Assembly (NCBI GenBank): GCA_003599235.1
Contig: QZJE01000014.1
Span: forward strand, 62,001 to 126,000
Reading direction: 5' to 3'
DNA: 64,000 bases
DNA from: Actinomycetota bacterium
Lineage (GTDB): Bacteria > Actinomycetota > Aquicultoria > SURF-47
In this document: in pieces, positions 44,594-54,561 of the stretch
Position numbering within the stretch: position 1 is the stretch's first letter
Layout of the letters: each line of letters starts with the position of its first letter
Translations under genes and position numbers: made by a program
Notes under the pieces: model-generated
Told to the model about the DNA's origin: nothing
The model's database searches: none
What the model saw: the letters and a program-made list of their open reading frames with translations, nothing else

Positions 44594-46039
44594 TTAAGGC
44601 TTAGTCGCTTTCTCTAGCATCATCTTGGTAACCTTGGCCTCTGCGCCAACTTCAATAGGATATTTTCCACAAAGACAAGCGGCACAGAAAGCCGACCTTT
44701 TGTTTCGGGTGGCCTTAATCAGTGAGTCCAAACTAAGATAGGCCAGACTGTCAGCCTTTAGATGCTTACAAATCTCTTTAACAGAATGATTAGCTGCAAT
44801 TAGCTGTGAGGAATCAGCCGTATCTATGCCGTAATAACAAGAATGAGCATATGGGGGAGAACTGATTCTAACGTGCACTTCTTTAGCTCCGGCTTCTTTT
44901 AAAAGCTCCACAATCTTGCGGGTAGTATTCCCCCGCACAATAGAGTCATCCACTACTACTACCCTTTTATCCTTGATAGCTGGCAACAATGGGTTGAGTT
45001 TCATTCTGATACCTACTTGCCTGATGGTATTGGTGGGCTGAATGAAAGTGCGTCCGATATAGCGATTCTTTATGAGGCCTTCACCGAAAGGTATGCCGGA
45101 AGCTTTGGCATAACCAACCGCAGCCGGCACACCGGAGTCGGGAACCCCAATTACAATATCGGCTTTAGCTGGAGCTTCCTCAGCCAATAACTGTCCCATA
45201 TGCTGCCTTGAGCCATATAAATTACTTCCTAAAAGAGTGGAGTCAGGCCTGGCAAAATAAATGAACTCAAAAATACACAAGGCTGGTTTAGCCGGAAGTA
45301 CTTGGCGTTTTTTTATGCCATTTTTGCTAATAACTACCATTTGACCAGGTTGAACATCGTCAACATATTCGGCCCCTAAGATATCTAAACCGCAAGTCTC
45401 TGAAGAAATAACATAACCATTGTCTTTTAACTTGCCATAACAAAGTGGCCTGATTCCGTAAGGATCCCTGAAAGCAATAAGCTTATTCTCGGTCATCAAA
45501 GCAACCGAGTAAGCTCCTTCCAAAAGACCCATAGTGCTAATAATAGCGTCTTCAATGTGGCCATCGCCTACAAAACTAGCCACTAAATCGGCAATAACTT
45601 CGGTATCTGAGCTTGAACGAAACTGACTGCCGGACTTCTTAAGCATATTTCTAAGCTGTTTAGAGTTAACCAGATTTCCGTTGTGAGCCAGTGCCAAACT
45701 GCCATCAGGATAAGTCTTATGAACAGGCTGTGCATTTTCCCAGTGGGTAGAGCCGGTAGTAGAGTAGCGTACATGGCCTACTGCCATGTGACCTTCTAGA
45801 GCGGCCAGACTTTTTTCATCAAATACCTGGGGAACAAGCCCCATATCTTTTACTACAAAAATAGAAAGACCGTCAGATACCGCAATACCAGCACTTTCCT
45901 GGCCGCGATGCTGCAGGGCGTGCAGGCCAAAATAAGTCATTTTGGCTACATCTTCGCCTTGGGCATAGACGCCATAAACGCCACATTCTTCTTTTGGCTT
46001 GTCATTGTGAGAGGCGTGAGGCGTGAGGCGAGTTTTCAT
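44594..46039 (-). CDS. purF: Amidophosphoribosyltransferase
   Basis: 481 aa, first enzyme of purine synthesis: PRPP + glutamine to phosphoribosylamine. The glutaminase nucleophile Cys is expected in ECGVYGVYA, after a removable N-terminal propeptide of about 18 residues. The GATase domain includes LHALQHRGQESAGI, and the PRPP loop is VVVVDDSIVRGNTTR. Cysteines near the C-terminus (CAACLCGKYP) and in ALCIFEF match the [4Fe-4S]-binding Bacillus type. The propeptide is encoded by a 7-bp tandem repeat (46011-46031) and reads RLTPHASH. It is the last gene of the operon; the purL stop and its ATG share one base (TAATG). Confidence 0.96.
   Translation of the reverse strand: MKTRLTPHASHNDKPKEECGVYGVYAQGEDVAKMTYFGLHALQHRGQESAGIAVSDGLSIFVVKDMGLVPQVFDEKSLAALEGHMAVGHVRYSTTGSTHWENAQPVHKTYPDGSLALAHNGNLVNSKQLRNMLKKSGSQFRSSSDTEVIADLVASFVGDGHIEDAIISTMGLLEGAYSVALMTENKLIAFRDPYGIRPLCYGKLKDNGYVISSETCGLDILGAEYVDDVQPGQMVVISKNGIKKRQVLPAKPALCIFEFIYFARPDSTLLGSNLYGSRQHMGQLLAEEAPAKADIVIGVPDSGVPAAVGYAKASGIPFGEGLIKNRYIGRTFIQPTNTIRQVGIRMKLNPLLPAIKDKRVVVVDDSIVRGNTTRKIVELLKEAGAKEVHVRISSPPYAHSCYYGIDTADSSQLIAANHSVKEICKHLKADSLAYLSLDSLIKATRNKRSAFCAACLCGKYPIEVGAEAKVTKMMLEKATKP
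46011..46031. repeat. 7-bp tandem repeat in the purF propeptide
   Basis: GAGGCGT, GAGGCGT, GAGGCGA in direct succession, 8 bases inside the purF start codon. A change of one unit would shift the reading frame. Confidence 0.85.
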
Positions 46040-48246
46040 TAAGACTTCCCACCCACAATCTGTTTTTCAAGGGACTTTTCGTAAACATCTCTCAATTTAC
46101 CTAATGGCAGGTTAATTGTGTTGTTTATTGATAGAGATTGTCCGGTTGCTTGCCCAATATTTTGGCAGGTAATTTTATTATTCTCACACAGAGCTTGGAT
46201 TTTTTGAGCATTATCAGCTTTACAACTTATTATTACCCTGGAGTTGCTTTCAGAAAATAGTGCTTGAGCAAAGCTTAGATTATTGTATTCTAAAGATATC
46301 CAAGCTCCTACTCCTCCGGCAATACAACATTTAGCTAAAGCTATAGCCAGTCCACCGTCACTTGAATCATGAGCACTACTTACTAACCCTTGTTTGATAG
46401 CAGCAAGAACAGCTTCCTGAAGAGATTTTTCTTTTTCTAAATCTACTGCCGGAGGTTTACCTGATATCTTATTATGAATAACCTTTAAATACTGGCTGCC
46501 TCCAAGCTCAGCCTTAGTTTCACCAAGCAAAATAATAGCATCGCCCTCTTTAAAAGCAATGGAGGTAATGTGCTTGATATCCTCAATTATTCCTACCATA
46601 CCAATGGTCGGAGTGGGATAGATGGCTTCCCCAAAAGATTCGTTGTAAAAACTGACATTGCCGCTGACCACTGGAGTATCTAAGGCTTTGCAGGCCTCAA
46701 TCATGCCCTCAATGCTTTGGCTGAACTGCCAGAAGATATGAGGTTTTTCGGGGTTGCCGAAATTTAAGCAATCGGTAACAGCCAAAGGCTTGCCGCCACA
46801 GCACACAATGTTACGTGCCGCCTCAGCTACCGCTTCTTTAGTTCCTTCATAAGGATCGAGATAGCAGTGGCGGCCGTTGCAGTCAGTTGTAATAGCGATG
46901 GCTTTGTTTGTTCCCTTTATTCCCACAACCGCCGCATCGCTACCGGGCAATAATAAAGTGTTGGTTTGAACCATATGGTCGTATTGACTATAAACCCACT
47001 TCTTGCTAGCCACATCGGGACTACCTAGAATAGAAAGCAAAGCTTCATTTAAATCATCTGGCTCTTTTAGAGATAGTGGATCAAAACTTTGTACCTCTTT
47101 TATATATGGAGGCTCTTTAGCTTCAGGACAATAGATAGGAATGTCATCAGTTAGAGATTTTGAGGGCAATTGGGCTTCTAGGCGTCCTTTATGCCTGATA
47201 GTAACCATGCCGTCATCCGTTACCTTGCCAACTACTGAGGCCGGCACCTCCCATTTATCACACACTTCCATGAACTGCTCTAGCTTTTCTGGTGTAACTA
47301 CGGCCATCATGCGCTCTTGAGACTCGCTCATCATCATCTCGTAAGCAGCCATATTAGGCTCACGCTGAGGCACCTTGTCTAAATCCAACTCCATGCCCGC
47401 CTCACCTTTAGAGGACATCTCGCAAGATGAGCAAGTAATGCCAGCAGCCCCGAAATCTTGCAAAGCTACCAATAAATCTTTACCCTTTAGCTCTAATACA
47501 GCTTCGATTAAAAGTTTTTCCATAAAGGGATTACCGACTTGCACTGATGGTCTTTTATTAGCTGAAGTTTCGTCAAACTCTTCTGAAGCCAAAACCGAGC
47601 AGCCGCCGATGCCATCGCGGCCAGTTTTTGAACCCATTAAGATCACTAAGTTGCCAGGGCCAGCCGCCCCACTCATGATAATTTTTTCGCCTTCCAACAA
47701 TCCAACACACATCGCATTTACCAGGCAGTTTTCAGCGTAAGCATCCTCAAAATAAATCTCGCCGCCCACAGTAGGTACACCGATGCAATTTCCATACTGG
47801 GCAATACCATCAACTACTCCGTCTATGAGATACCTCTGGCGAGGATTAGATAAGTTACCAAAACGAAGCGAATTCATCGAAGCAATGGGACGGGCTCCCA
47901 TGGTAAAAATGTCTCTAACAATACCGCCAACACCGGTAGCAGCCCCTTGAAAAGGCTCCACCGCTGAAGGATGATTGTGGGATTCCATTTTTAAAGCAAT
48001 GGCTTTGTCCTCTCCGATGTTTATAATGCCGGCGTTTTCTCCCGGACCTTGCAGCACATAAGGAGAACTTTTAGGTAGCTTGCTTAAGAGCTTCCTAGAA
48101 TGTTTATAAGCGCAGTGCTCCGACCACATCACCGAATACATGGCGATCTCGGTTTTAGTCGGCTGCCTGCCTAGTATCTTAACTATGCGGCTGTATTCGT
48201 CTTCTTTTAGACCTAGTTCAAGAGCGATGGAGAGAAGATCACTCAT
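46039..48246 (-). CDS. purL: Phosphoribosylformylglycinamidine synthase subunit II
   Basis: 735 aa, the small-type PurL that acts with PurS and PurQ to form FGAM. The start at ATG 48246 ([13 protein letters not shown]) is the family start; it overlaps the purQ stop by 8 bases and has GGAAGAGGG upstream, so the longer in-frame extension is rejected. ATP-binding motifs are present ([22 protein letters not shown] and [15 protein letters not shown] in part). Length agrees with Bacillus PurL (about 740). Confidence 0.97.
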   Translation of the reverse strand: MSDLLSIALELGLKEDEYSRIVKILGRQPTKTEIAMYSVMWSEHCAYKHSRKLLSKLPKSSPYVLQGPGENAGIINIGEDKAIALKMESHNHPSAVEPFQGAATGVGGIVRDIFTMGARPIASMNSLRFGNLSNPRQRYLIDGVVDGIAQYGNCIGVPTVGGEIYFEDAYAENCLVNAMCVGLLEGEKIIMSGAAGPGNLVILMGSKTGRDGIGGCSVLASEEFDETSANKRPSVQVGNPFMEKLLIEAVLELKGKDLLVALQDFGAAGITCSSCEMSSKGEAGMELDLDKVPQREPNMAAYEMMMSESQERMMAVVTPEKLEQFMEVCDKWEVPASVVGKVTDDGMVTIRHKGRLEAQLPSKSLTDDIPIYCPEAKEPPYIKEVQSFDPLSLKEPDDLNEALLSILGSPDVASKKWVYSQYDHMVQTNTLLLPGSDAAVVGIKGTNKAIAITTDCNGRHCYLDPYEGTKEAVAEAARNIVCCGGKPLAVTDCLNFGNPEKPHIFWQFSQSIEGMIEACKALDTPVVSGNVSFYNESFGEAIYPTPTIGMVGIIEDIKHITSIAFKEGDAIILLGETKAELGGSQYLKVIHNKISGKPPAVDLEKEKSLQEAVLAAIKQGLVSSAHDSSDGGLAIALAKCCIAGGVGAWISLEYNNLSFAQALFSESNSRVIISCKADNAQKIQALCENNKITCQNIGQATGQSLSINNTINLPLGKLRDVYEKSLEKQIVGGKS

Positions 48247-48949
48247 CCCTCTTCCCTCTTCCCTGCAGCGAAGCTGCAATGATTGACTCAAATACCATCC
48301 GGCCATCACTACTTCCCAACATGTCACTCATCGCCCTCTCCGGATGGGGCATCATTCCTAAGACATTGCCTTCTTTGTTACATATACCAGCAATATTTTC
48401 CAGCGCTCCGTTAGGACAATATTTTTCTGAAGTGTTGCCAGTTTCTGAACAATAGCGAAAAATAATCTGGTTATTTTCTTTTAGTACTTTAAGGGTAGCC
48501 TCATCGGCAAAGTAGCTACCTTCATTGTGAGCAATGGGAATACTTACCACTTGGCCATGCGTAAATTTATTGGTAAAGGAGGTTTGGTTATTCTCCGTTT
48601 TTAAATTAACATGGCGGCAGATAAACTTAAGGCTGTCATTTCTCTTCATAGCCCCCGGTAGCAAGCCTGCTTCTAATAATATTTGAAAGCCATTGCATAT
48701 ACCGATAATTAATCCACCAGTTTGTGCATACTGTTTTACCTTTTTCATAACCGGAGAAAACCGAGCAATAGCCCCACTTCTTAAGAAATCACCATATGAG
48801 AAACCGCCGGGAAGAATTAAGCAATCATAGCCATTAAAATCAGTTTGATGATGCCAAATGTAGTCTACTTCTTGGCCAAGCTCAGATACTGCCCAGTGAC
48901 AATCGGTATCGCAGTTAGAGCCGGGGAAAACGAGAACGCCAAATTTCAT
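48239..48949 (-). CDS. purQ: Phosphoribosylformylglycinamidine synthase subunit I (glutaminase)
   Basis: 236 aa, class I glutamine amidotransferase that supplies ammonia to PurL. Nucleophile Cys in [15 protein letters not shown] near residue 86; catalytic His and Glu in [11 protein letters not shown] near 205. Starts [16 protein letters not shown], the standard beginning, after GAGGGAT. Located between purS (3-base gap) and purL (8-base overlap). Confidence 0.97.
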   Translation of the reverse strand: MKFGVLVFPGSNCDTDCHWAVSELGQEVDYIWHHQTDFNGYDCLILPGGFSYGDFLRSGAIARFSPVMKKVKQYAQTGGLIIGICNGFQILLEAGLLPGAMKRNDSLKFICRHVNLKTENNQTSFTNKFTHGQVVSIPIAHNEGSYFADEATLKVLKENNQIIFRYCSETGNTSEKYCPNGALENIAGICNKEGNVLGMMPHPERAMSDMLGSSDGRMVFESIIAASLQGRGKRDE

Positions 48950-48952
48950 CGG

Positions 48953-49189
48953 CTATCCCTCAATTTCTATCTGGTAGTCTTCAATGATGGGGTTAGCTAG
49001 CAATTTGTGGGACATTTCTTCGAGTTCTTTTTTGGTATTATCGCCTTCTATATCTAAAGTGATGTACTTGCCAATACGCAGATTACTGACATTGTTATAG
49101 CCTAAGTTCTTCAAGGCGTTCTCTACTGTTTGGCCCTGCGGATCCAATATTCCTTCTTTTAGTGTTACAAAAACTTTAGCTTTGGCCAC
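48953..49189 (-). CDS. purS: Phosphoribosylformylglycinamidine synthase subunit PurS
   Basis: 78 aa, the small bridging subunit of the PurLQS complex. Typical sequence: FVTLKEGILDPQGQTVENAL, LGYNNVSNLRIGKYI, and a C-terminal helix and strand. GTG start with AAGGAGT upstream. It follows a 62-aa membrane protein gene with a 2-base gap. Confidence 0.96.
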   Translation of the reverse strand: MAKAKVFVTLKEGILDPQGQTVENALKNLGYNNVSNLRIGKYITLDIEGDNTKKELEEMSHKLLANPIIEDYQIEIEG

Positions 49190-49191
49190 TA

Positions 49192-49380
49192 TTACTCCTT
49201 ACAACACTTCTTTACTTCTTTAACTCCAGCGTTGACCCAAAAAATCAAACCAATGTTTAGTATTAAACTGCCAATAAGGGCTTCTTTGATGTTCTCAGTT
49301 ACAAAATATCCCATAACCAAACCAACTAATCCAACTGCTGCCACTACTGCCCACATTATTCTTTCAGTCGACCATTTCAT
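49192..49380 (-). CDS. Small two-helix membrane protein in the purine operon
   Basis: 62 aa, MKWSTERIMWAVVAAVGLVG and onward. Two transmembrane helices (about 8-27 and 34-53), a short loop (TENIKEA) and a Lys/Cys-rich end (KEVKKCCKE). It has a strong ribosome-binding site (GAGGAGTAATT) and is tightly packed between purC (2-base gap) and purS (2-base gap), so it is expressed with them. I do not recognise a family. It could be a small membrane regulator or an unrelated passenger. Confidence 0.75.
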   Translation of the reverse strand: MKWSTERIMWAVVAAVGLVGLVMGYFVTENIKEALIGSLILNIGLIFWVNAGVKEVKKCCKE

Positions 49381-49382
49381 AA

Positions 49383-50147
49383 TTACTCCTCAGCCTTCAG
49401 TCCCAGTTCTTTTAGGGGTTCCTTTTCCATTGACCCTTGACCTTTGCTCTCTACCCGCTTCAGTACCTCTTGATAAGCTTCCTCTACCTTACCTAAATCC
49501 CGGCGAAAACGATCTTTGTCTAATTTCTCCAGTGTTTCTTTATCCCATAGACGGCAAGTATCGGGGGAAACTTCATCAGCTAACATTAGCGCTCCGTTAT
49601 GAGTACCAAATTCCAATTTGAAATCAACCAGCAACAAACCAGAGCTGTCAAAGAACTTCTTTAGGATATCATTAACCTTTAAACCCATGGCTCTCATCTG
49701 AGCTAGTTGCTCTTTACTAGCAATACCCAGCTCAGCGATGTGATCGTCATTAATCAAAGGATCGCCCAGCTCATCATTTTTATAGTAAAACTCAACAATG
49801 GGCTCTTTTAGGTGCCGTCCTTCCGGATATCCTAGACGTTTAGCCAAACTACCAGCAGCGATATTTCTAACCACTACTTCTACTAATATAATGTCTAGCC
49901 GATAGGTAAGCATCTCGTTATCTGATAGAAGTTCTTTGAAATGAGTAGTAACGCCAGCATCTTCTAGAAGTTTAAAAACAGCGGCTGAAATTTTAGCGTT
50001 TACGGTTCCTTTGCCCTCGATAGTGCCTTTTTTTTGGCCGTCAAAAGCAGTAGCGTCGTTTTTAAACTCGTGTATGACTAAGTCAGGGGAAGGGGTAGAA
50101 TAAACTTTCTTAGCTTTGCCTTCATATATCAGGGTTTCTTTTTTCAA
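49383..50147 (-). CDS. purC: SAICAR synthetase
   Basis: 254 aa, joins CAIR and aspartate with ATP to give SAICAR. Conserved marks: [50 protein letters not shown] and [17 protein letters not shown] start; only a weak ribosome-binding site (GAGGTTAAG) upstream. Followed by the 62-aa membrane gene and then purS. The last 30 residues ([15 protein letters not shown]) are a non-conserved tail. Confidence 0.97.
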   Translation of the reverse strand: MKKETLIYEGKAKKVYSTPSPDLVIHEFKNDATAFDGQKKGTIEGKGTVNAKISAAVFKLLEDAGVTTHFKELLSDNEMLTYRLDIILVEVVVRNIAAGSLAKRLGYPEGRHLKEPIVEFYYKNDELGDPLINDDHIAELGIASKEQLAQMRAMGLKVNDILKKFFDSSGLLLVDFKLEFGTHNGALMLADEVSPDTCRLWDKETLEKLDKDRFRRDLGKVEEAYQEVLKRVESKGQGSMEKEPLKELGLKAEE

Positions 50148-50196
50148 TTAGCTTGTCTTAACCTCTTAAAAATAATGTTTCTTGGAAACGATAACC

Positions 50197-51495
50197 TTAA
50201 TCGGACTGTTTTAACCGATTAAAGATTATCTCACTTCTTTTTAGATAATACGAAATATCAAAGATTTTTTCCAACTCTTCTTTAGAAAATGTTTCCATAA
50301 CTTTTGAGTTATTTTCTAAAGCCTGCTTAAAATCATAATCGCTGGACCGGGCTTCCATCGCACAGCTTTGAACTATGCGATATGAATCTTCGCGACTAAT
50401 GCCTTTTTCCACCATCGCTAGCAGCATTTTTTGAGAAAAAAACAGCCCCTTAGCTTTATCGATATTAGCCTTCATGTTTTCGGGATGCACCACTAAGTCT
50501 GCCATTATCGCCATGAACTTATGGAGCATGTAGTCTAGTAAAATAGTGGAATCCGGCAAAATAACCCGCTCTGTTGAAGAATGAGAAATGTCCCGCTCGT
50601 GCCATAAAGCAATATCTTCAAGAGCTGCTAGGGAATTAGTTCTAATTACTCTAGACAGTCCAGTTATCCGCTCGCAAATAATGGGGTTTCTTTTATGTGG
50701 CATAGCAGAAGAGCCTTTTTGTTTTTCCTTAAAGGGTTCTTCGGCTTCGTTAACTTCTGTTCTCTGTAAGTGTCTTATCTCGGTAGCAAATTTTTCCAGT
50801 GAGCCGGCAGTAATAGCAAGAGCGCTCATATACTGAGCATGACGGTCGCGTTGTAATATTTGGCTGGATGCCTCAGCTGGTTTTAGCCCTAAGTTCTTGC
50901 AGACATGCTCTTCGACAGAAGGATGGATATTGGCATAAGTGCCGGTAGCCCCCGATATTTTGCCGTAGCTGATAACCTCTTTAGCCTCCTCCAGCCTAGC
51001 TAGATTACGCTGCATTTCAAAAAACCAAATGGCAATTTTTTGGCCAAAAGGCATCGGCTCGGCGTGTACCCCATGGGTACGCCCCATAACCGGCTGGTCC
51101 TGATACTCCACAGCTTTTTTCTTAAGTATCTCAAGCAGCTGTTTTACGTCTTCAATTATAAGTTCGATGGCCTCTTTCATTAATACCGATAAACCGGTAT
51201 CAACAACGTCAGAGGAAGTGAGTCCGTAGTGGATATATCTGGAAGATGGGCCAACCTTTTCCGCCACTGAAGTTAAAAAAGCAATTACATCGTGACGGAC
51301 TTCTTTTTCTATCTCTTCGGCCCGGTCTACATCAAAATCAGCTTTTTCTTTTATTTGAGCTAAGGCTTCGGGGGGGACATTGCCTAACTTAGCCTGGGCT
51401 TCGGCTGCCAATATCTCTATTTGCAACCATTTCTCATATTTATTCTTTAGTTCCCAAATGGCCTTCATGGCAGGCCGGCTATATCTGTTTATCAT
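50197..51495 (-). CDS. purB: Adenylosuccinate lyase
   Basis: 432 aa, cleaves SAICAR and adenylosuccinate. The superfamily signature is GSSAMPHKRNPI near residue 265, the catalytic His lies in GRTHGVHAEPMPFG, and HYGLTSSDVVDTG marks the first conserved region. The ATG has no clear ribosome-binding site and begins 5 bases after the purE stop, so reinitiation is likely. Confidence 0.97.
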   Translation of the reverse strand: MINRYSRPAMKAIWELKNKYEKWLQIEILAAEAQAKLGNVPPEALAQIKEKADFDVDRAEEIEKEVRHDVIAFLTSVAEKVGPSSRYIHYGLTSSDVVDTGLSVLMKEAIELIIEDVKQLLEILKKKAVEYQDQPVMGRTHGVHAEPMPFGQKIAIWFFEMQRNLARLEEAKEVISYGKISGATGTYANIHPSVEEHVCKNLGLKPAEASSQILQRDRHAQYMSALAITAGSLEKFATEIRHLQRTEVNEAEEPFKEKQKGSSAMPHKRNPIICERITGLSRVIRTNSLAALEDIALWHERDISHSSTERVILPDSTILLDYMLHKFMAIMADLVVHPENMKANIDKAKGLFFSQKMLLAMVEKGISREDSYRIVQSCAMEARSSDYDFKQALENNSKVMETFSKEELEKIFDISYYLKRSEIIFNRLKQSD

Positions 51496-51500
51496 ATATA

Positions 51501-52004
51501 TTAGCCGTCTATAAACGGCCGGTCTTCTTCTGCTTTGGTAGCCACTGTTTTGGGCTTACTAAGTTGCTGTCTAAAATTATCAAGCTTCTCTTTGGTAGAA
51601 TCATCGCTTAAAGATAATATCTGAGCCGCTAACAAAGCGGCGTTTCTGGCTCCGTTGATAGCTACGGTGGCCACTGGGACTCCGGGAGGCATTTGAACGG
51701 TAGATAACAAGGCGTCTATGCCGCCTAAACCGCCTGAAGAAATGGGCACTCCGATTACTGGCAGAGTAGTATTTGCTGCCACTGCTCCAGCTAGGTGAGC
51801 AGCCATTCCGGCAGCAGCAATAATTATTTTAATACCGCTATCTTTAGCACCTTTAGCAAAATCAGCTACGGCATCGGGGTTGCGGTGAGCAGACATTACT
51901 TTTTCGACATAGCTAATACCAAGTTCCTTAAGAGTGGCTCCCGCTTGATTCATAACCGCATTATCAGAGCTAGAACCCATTAAAATAGCAACTTTAGCAC
52001 TCAT
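51501..52004 (-). CDS. purE: N5-carboxyaminoimidazole ribonucleotide mutase
   Basis: 167 aa, class I PurE. Substrate loop ILMGSSSDNAVM near residue 6, catalytic SAHRNPD near 38, and GMAAHLAGAVAANTTLPVIGVP. ATG follows AAAGGAGAA. A short C-terminal tail (TKAEEDRPFIDG) is not conserved. No purK is seen in the window. Confidence 0.97.
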   Translation of the reverse strand: MSAKVAILMGSSSDNAVMNQAGATLKELGISYVEKVMSAHRNPDAVADFAKGAKDSGIKIIIAAAGMAAHLAGAVAANTTLPVIGVPISSGGLGGIDALLSTVQMPPGVPVATVAINGARNAALLAAQILSLSDDSTKEKLDNFRQQLSKPKTVATKAEEDRPFIDG

Positions 52005-52086
52005 GGTTCTCCTTTGGATACATCTTAACTATATCATAACTAGCCTAAAAAGTTGGCGTATATCTTTTTGAAAAGCATTCGCAAGT

Positions 52087-53370
52087 CTAGACTTTTATTT
52101 GCTGTTGAACAGCTCTCTGACCGATGTCTTGGCGGTAGTACATCCCATCAAAATTAATAAGCTTAATAGCTTGATAAGCTTTTTCTCTGGCTTTAGTAAA
52201 ATCATCTGCTAATGCTGTTACATTTAACACGCGGCCGCCAGCGGTTAATACTTTACCCGCCTCTAACTTTGTGCCGGCGTGAAATACTAAAACATTCTCT
52301 TGCTTTGAAGCCTCGGAGGTACCGCTAATCTCAATCCCTGTCTTGTAATCTCCAGGATAGCCGCCAGAAGCCAGCACTACGCTAATGCAGACTTCTTTTT
52401 TCCAACCAATACTAGCAGCACCTAATTCCCGGTTAGCAGTAGCCAGCATTAACTCAACAATATCGGTATTTAGACGGGGAAGAACCACTTGGGTTTCCGG
52501 ATCACCAAAACGGGCATTAAACTCTAAAACCTTGGGACCATTTTCGGTTAGCATTATGCCGAAATAAAGTACGCCTTGGTAGTCGATTTCTTCGCCTTGC
52601 AAGCCCCAAATAGTAGGCTCTACCACTGTTTCAATTATCTCCTGATATACACTATCAGCTAACAGAGGAACCGGGCTATAACACCCCATTCCCCCGGTAT
52701 TAGGGCCTTTGTCGCCATCGTAGATGGCTTTATGATCCTGAGCCGGGGTCATCGGCAAATAATTTTTACCATCTACAAAACATAAAAGAGATACTTCCGG
52801 TCCTGACAAAAATTCCTCTATTAATACTTTATTGCCAGCAGGGCCAAACTTTTGGTCTAAAAAACAATCACTTAGAATTTCTTCAGCTTCAGTTATAGTA
52901 TTAACAATTACAACTCCCTTGCCGGCAGCCAGTCCATCAGCTTTAATAACTAGGGGGAAAGCCTGCTCTTTAACATAATGTAGAGCTTGTTCATAGCTTT
53001 CAAAAGTATCCGCCGCCCCTGTGGGCACTCCGTATTTAAACATGATCCCTTTGGCAAAACTTTTGCTGCCTTCCATTTGAGCCGCCAGTTTATTGGGACC
53101 AAAAACTTTTACTCCCTTTTCTTGCAAGGCATCGGATAAACCTAAAACCAGGGGGGCCTCGGGGCCGATTACGGCTAGATCAATTCGATTATTCTTGGCA
53201 AAACTAACGATGTTATTAATCTCTTCGCTGCCGATGGCCATATTCTTAGCCAATTCGGCTGTTCCCCCGTTGCCAGGCAAGCAAAATAACTCATCACATA
53301 GGGAAGATTTTTTTATCGACCAGGCCAGAGCATGCTCCCGGCCACCGCTGCCAACAATCATTATTTTCAT
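52087..53370 (-). CDS. purD: Phosphoribosylamine-glycine ligase
   Basis: 427 aa, ATP-grasp ligase making GAR. N-terminal IMIVGSGGREHALAW, ATP-grasp lysines in FPLVIKADGLAAGKGVVI, and the family pattern LEFNARFGDPETQVVLPRL. ATG preceded by AAAGGAGT. It lies 93 bases after the IF2N/sortase-like gene and 82 bases before purE. Confidence 0.97.
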   Translation of the reverse strand: MKIMIVGSGGREHALAWSIKKSSLCDELFCLPGNGGTAELAKNMAIGSEEINNIVSFAKNNRIDLAVIGPEAPLVLGLSDALQEKGVKVFGPNKLAAQMEGSKSFAKGIMFKYGVPTGAADTFESYEQALHYVKEQAFPLVIKADGLAAGKGVVIVNTITEAEEILSDCFLDQKFGPAGNKVLIEEFLSGPEVSLLCFVDGKNYLPMTPAQDHKAIYDGDKGPNTGGMGCYSPVPLLADSVYQEIIETVVEPTIWGLQGEEIDYQGVLYFGIMLTENGPKVLEFNARFGDPETQVVLPRLNTDIVELMLATANRELGAASIGWKKEVCISVVLASGGYPGDYKTGIEISGTSEASKQENVLVFHAGTKLEAGKVLTAGGRVLNVTALADDFTKAREKAYQAIKLINFDGMYYRQDIGQRAVQQQIKV

Positions 53371-53463
53371 TGAGACTCCTTTAAAAAACTATAAACTAAA
53401 AACTCAAAAATCAAAGCCACAACTAAAAATTAAAAATAAAAATCATTCGAACGGTTTAACTTT

Positions 53464-54561
53464 TTAGTTGCTACTCTTAAGAATAGCTTCTATTAATACA
53501 TTTCCCTGCTTGTCTTTGATAACTAAATTAGAGTTATTGCTATTATTGCCAGTATTCTGGCTCGGCTGCGATACTTGATAAGTTAGCTCTTTCTGATTAA
53601 TTAATTTAACTACAAAAGTGTCACCATTGGCTAATTTTTTTACAGAAGAAATTAAGTTAAGCTTATCAGCTATCAATATGCTATCACCTGGATCTCCAGG
53701 CAAGGGGGAGTTGCTTTTATGAACCAACGTCTCAATAACCGAGGATTGACTGATACCTTCTTCTACCACTGTTAGTTTTTCTTTCGTTTTCTTGATATCT
53801 ATCAAAGCTACAGTGTCTACCAATGAATAATTATCGCTGGTTTTTTTATAACCGATATTTTTTACTTGCCAACCCTTGATATGGGAAATCCTGTAAGCAG
53901 TAGTTGCCATATTAAAACCAACCGGTATTAGCAAAACCACTATGGTCAGCACTATTACCCAAGAAGGCACCACATCAGCAATTTCAGGTTTAAAAGCAGT
54001 AAGTTTTTCTTTAACAGAAGCACTCTTAAGGTCAAATAGTTTCTTTTTTTCAAAAAACCCTTCTTCTTTAAGCCGTTTAATAACTTGCGGCTCTAGCGGG
54101 CTTCTCCTGTGGATAGCAAAAACCTGCATAGTCTGCAATTTCTTAAGCAAAGCATTTTCTGAGACTCCTAAATCTTCGGCTACCTCATACACCCGTTTTA
54201 ATTTCGGCTTTTTCTTCTTTTTAATAATTTGTTCTTTTTTCTTTACAGATTTCTTTTTTAATTTAAAAAGATCCTTTTTCTTTAAGAGCTTAACTCTGTC
54301 TTCGTAGCCTATAGGGCTTAAGTGACTTATTAACGATAAGTCTATTTCTACTAACTTTTCCATTAATTTGTTCTGAGGAACTCCTAAAGCTTTAGCAACA
54401 TCTTCAGCTAAAGCTGGCTGCATGAGAAGCACTTTTACCATCTTTACCTGCTTAGTAGTAAGCTTGGAATCATTAACTACTTCAATGCCCACATCCAAAA
54501 GACACTTTCTTATTCTTTTGTTTCTAACGCTTAACTTTTCTGCTAGTTCAAATACCTTCAT
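53464..54561 (-). CDS. Membrane protein with IF2N-like repeats and a degenerate sortase-like domain
   Basis: 365 aa. The N-terminal cytoplasmic half has two clear IF2-N-like helical modules (about 1-43, MKVFELAEKLSVRNKRIRK; and about 122-165, RVYEVAEDLGVSENALLKKL) and perhaps a third (about 50-95), separated by a lysine-rich stretch (KKKSVKKKEQIIKKKKKPK). One transmembrane helix follows (about 196-222). The extracytoplasmic C-terminal part has the spacing of a sortase fold: VVEEGIS, SPLPGDPGDSILIADK, VKKLANGDTFVVKL, LTYQV. At the place of sortase ALPGQPGN-VVIAGHR the catalytic His is missing (LIADK), and no TLxTC Cys or Arg follows. Function unknown. It overlaps the upstream membrane gene by 4 bases and lies between purA and purD in the operon. 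Confidence 0.7.
   Translation of the reverse strand: MKVFELAEKLSVRNKRIRKCLLDVGIEVVNDSKLTTKQVKMVKVLLMQPALAEDVAKALGVPQNKLMEKLVEIDLSLISHLSPIGYEDRVKLLKKKDLFKLKKKSVKKKEQIIKKKKKPKLKRVYEVAEDLGVSENALLKKLQTMQVFAIHRRSPLEPQVIKRLKEEGFFEKKKLFDLKSASVKEKLTAFKPEIADVVPSWVIVLTIVVLLIPVGFNMATTAYRISHIKGWQVKNIGYKKTSDNYSLVDTVALIDIKKTKEKLTVVEEGISQSSVIETLVHKSNSPLPGDPGDSILIADKLNLISSVKKLANGDTFVVKLINQKELTYQVSQPSQNTGNNSNNSNLVIKDKQGNVLIEAILKSSN

Noticed and set aside
48247..48327. 27-codon upstream extension of purL
   Set aside because: It lies within purQ and lacks conservation with PurL; the start at 48246 has a ribosome-binding site and the family sequence.
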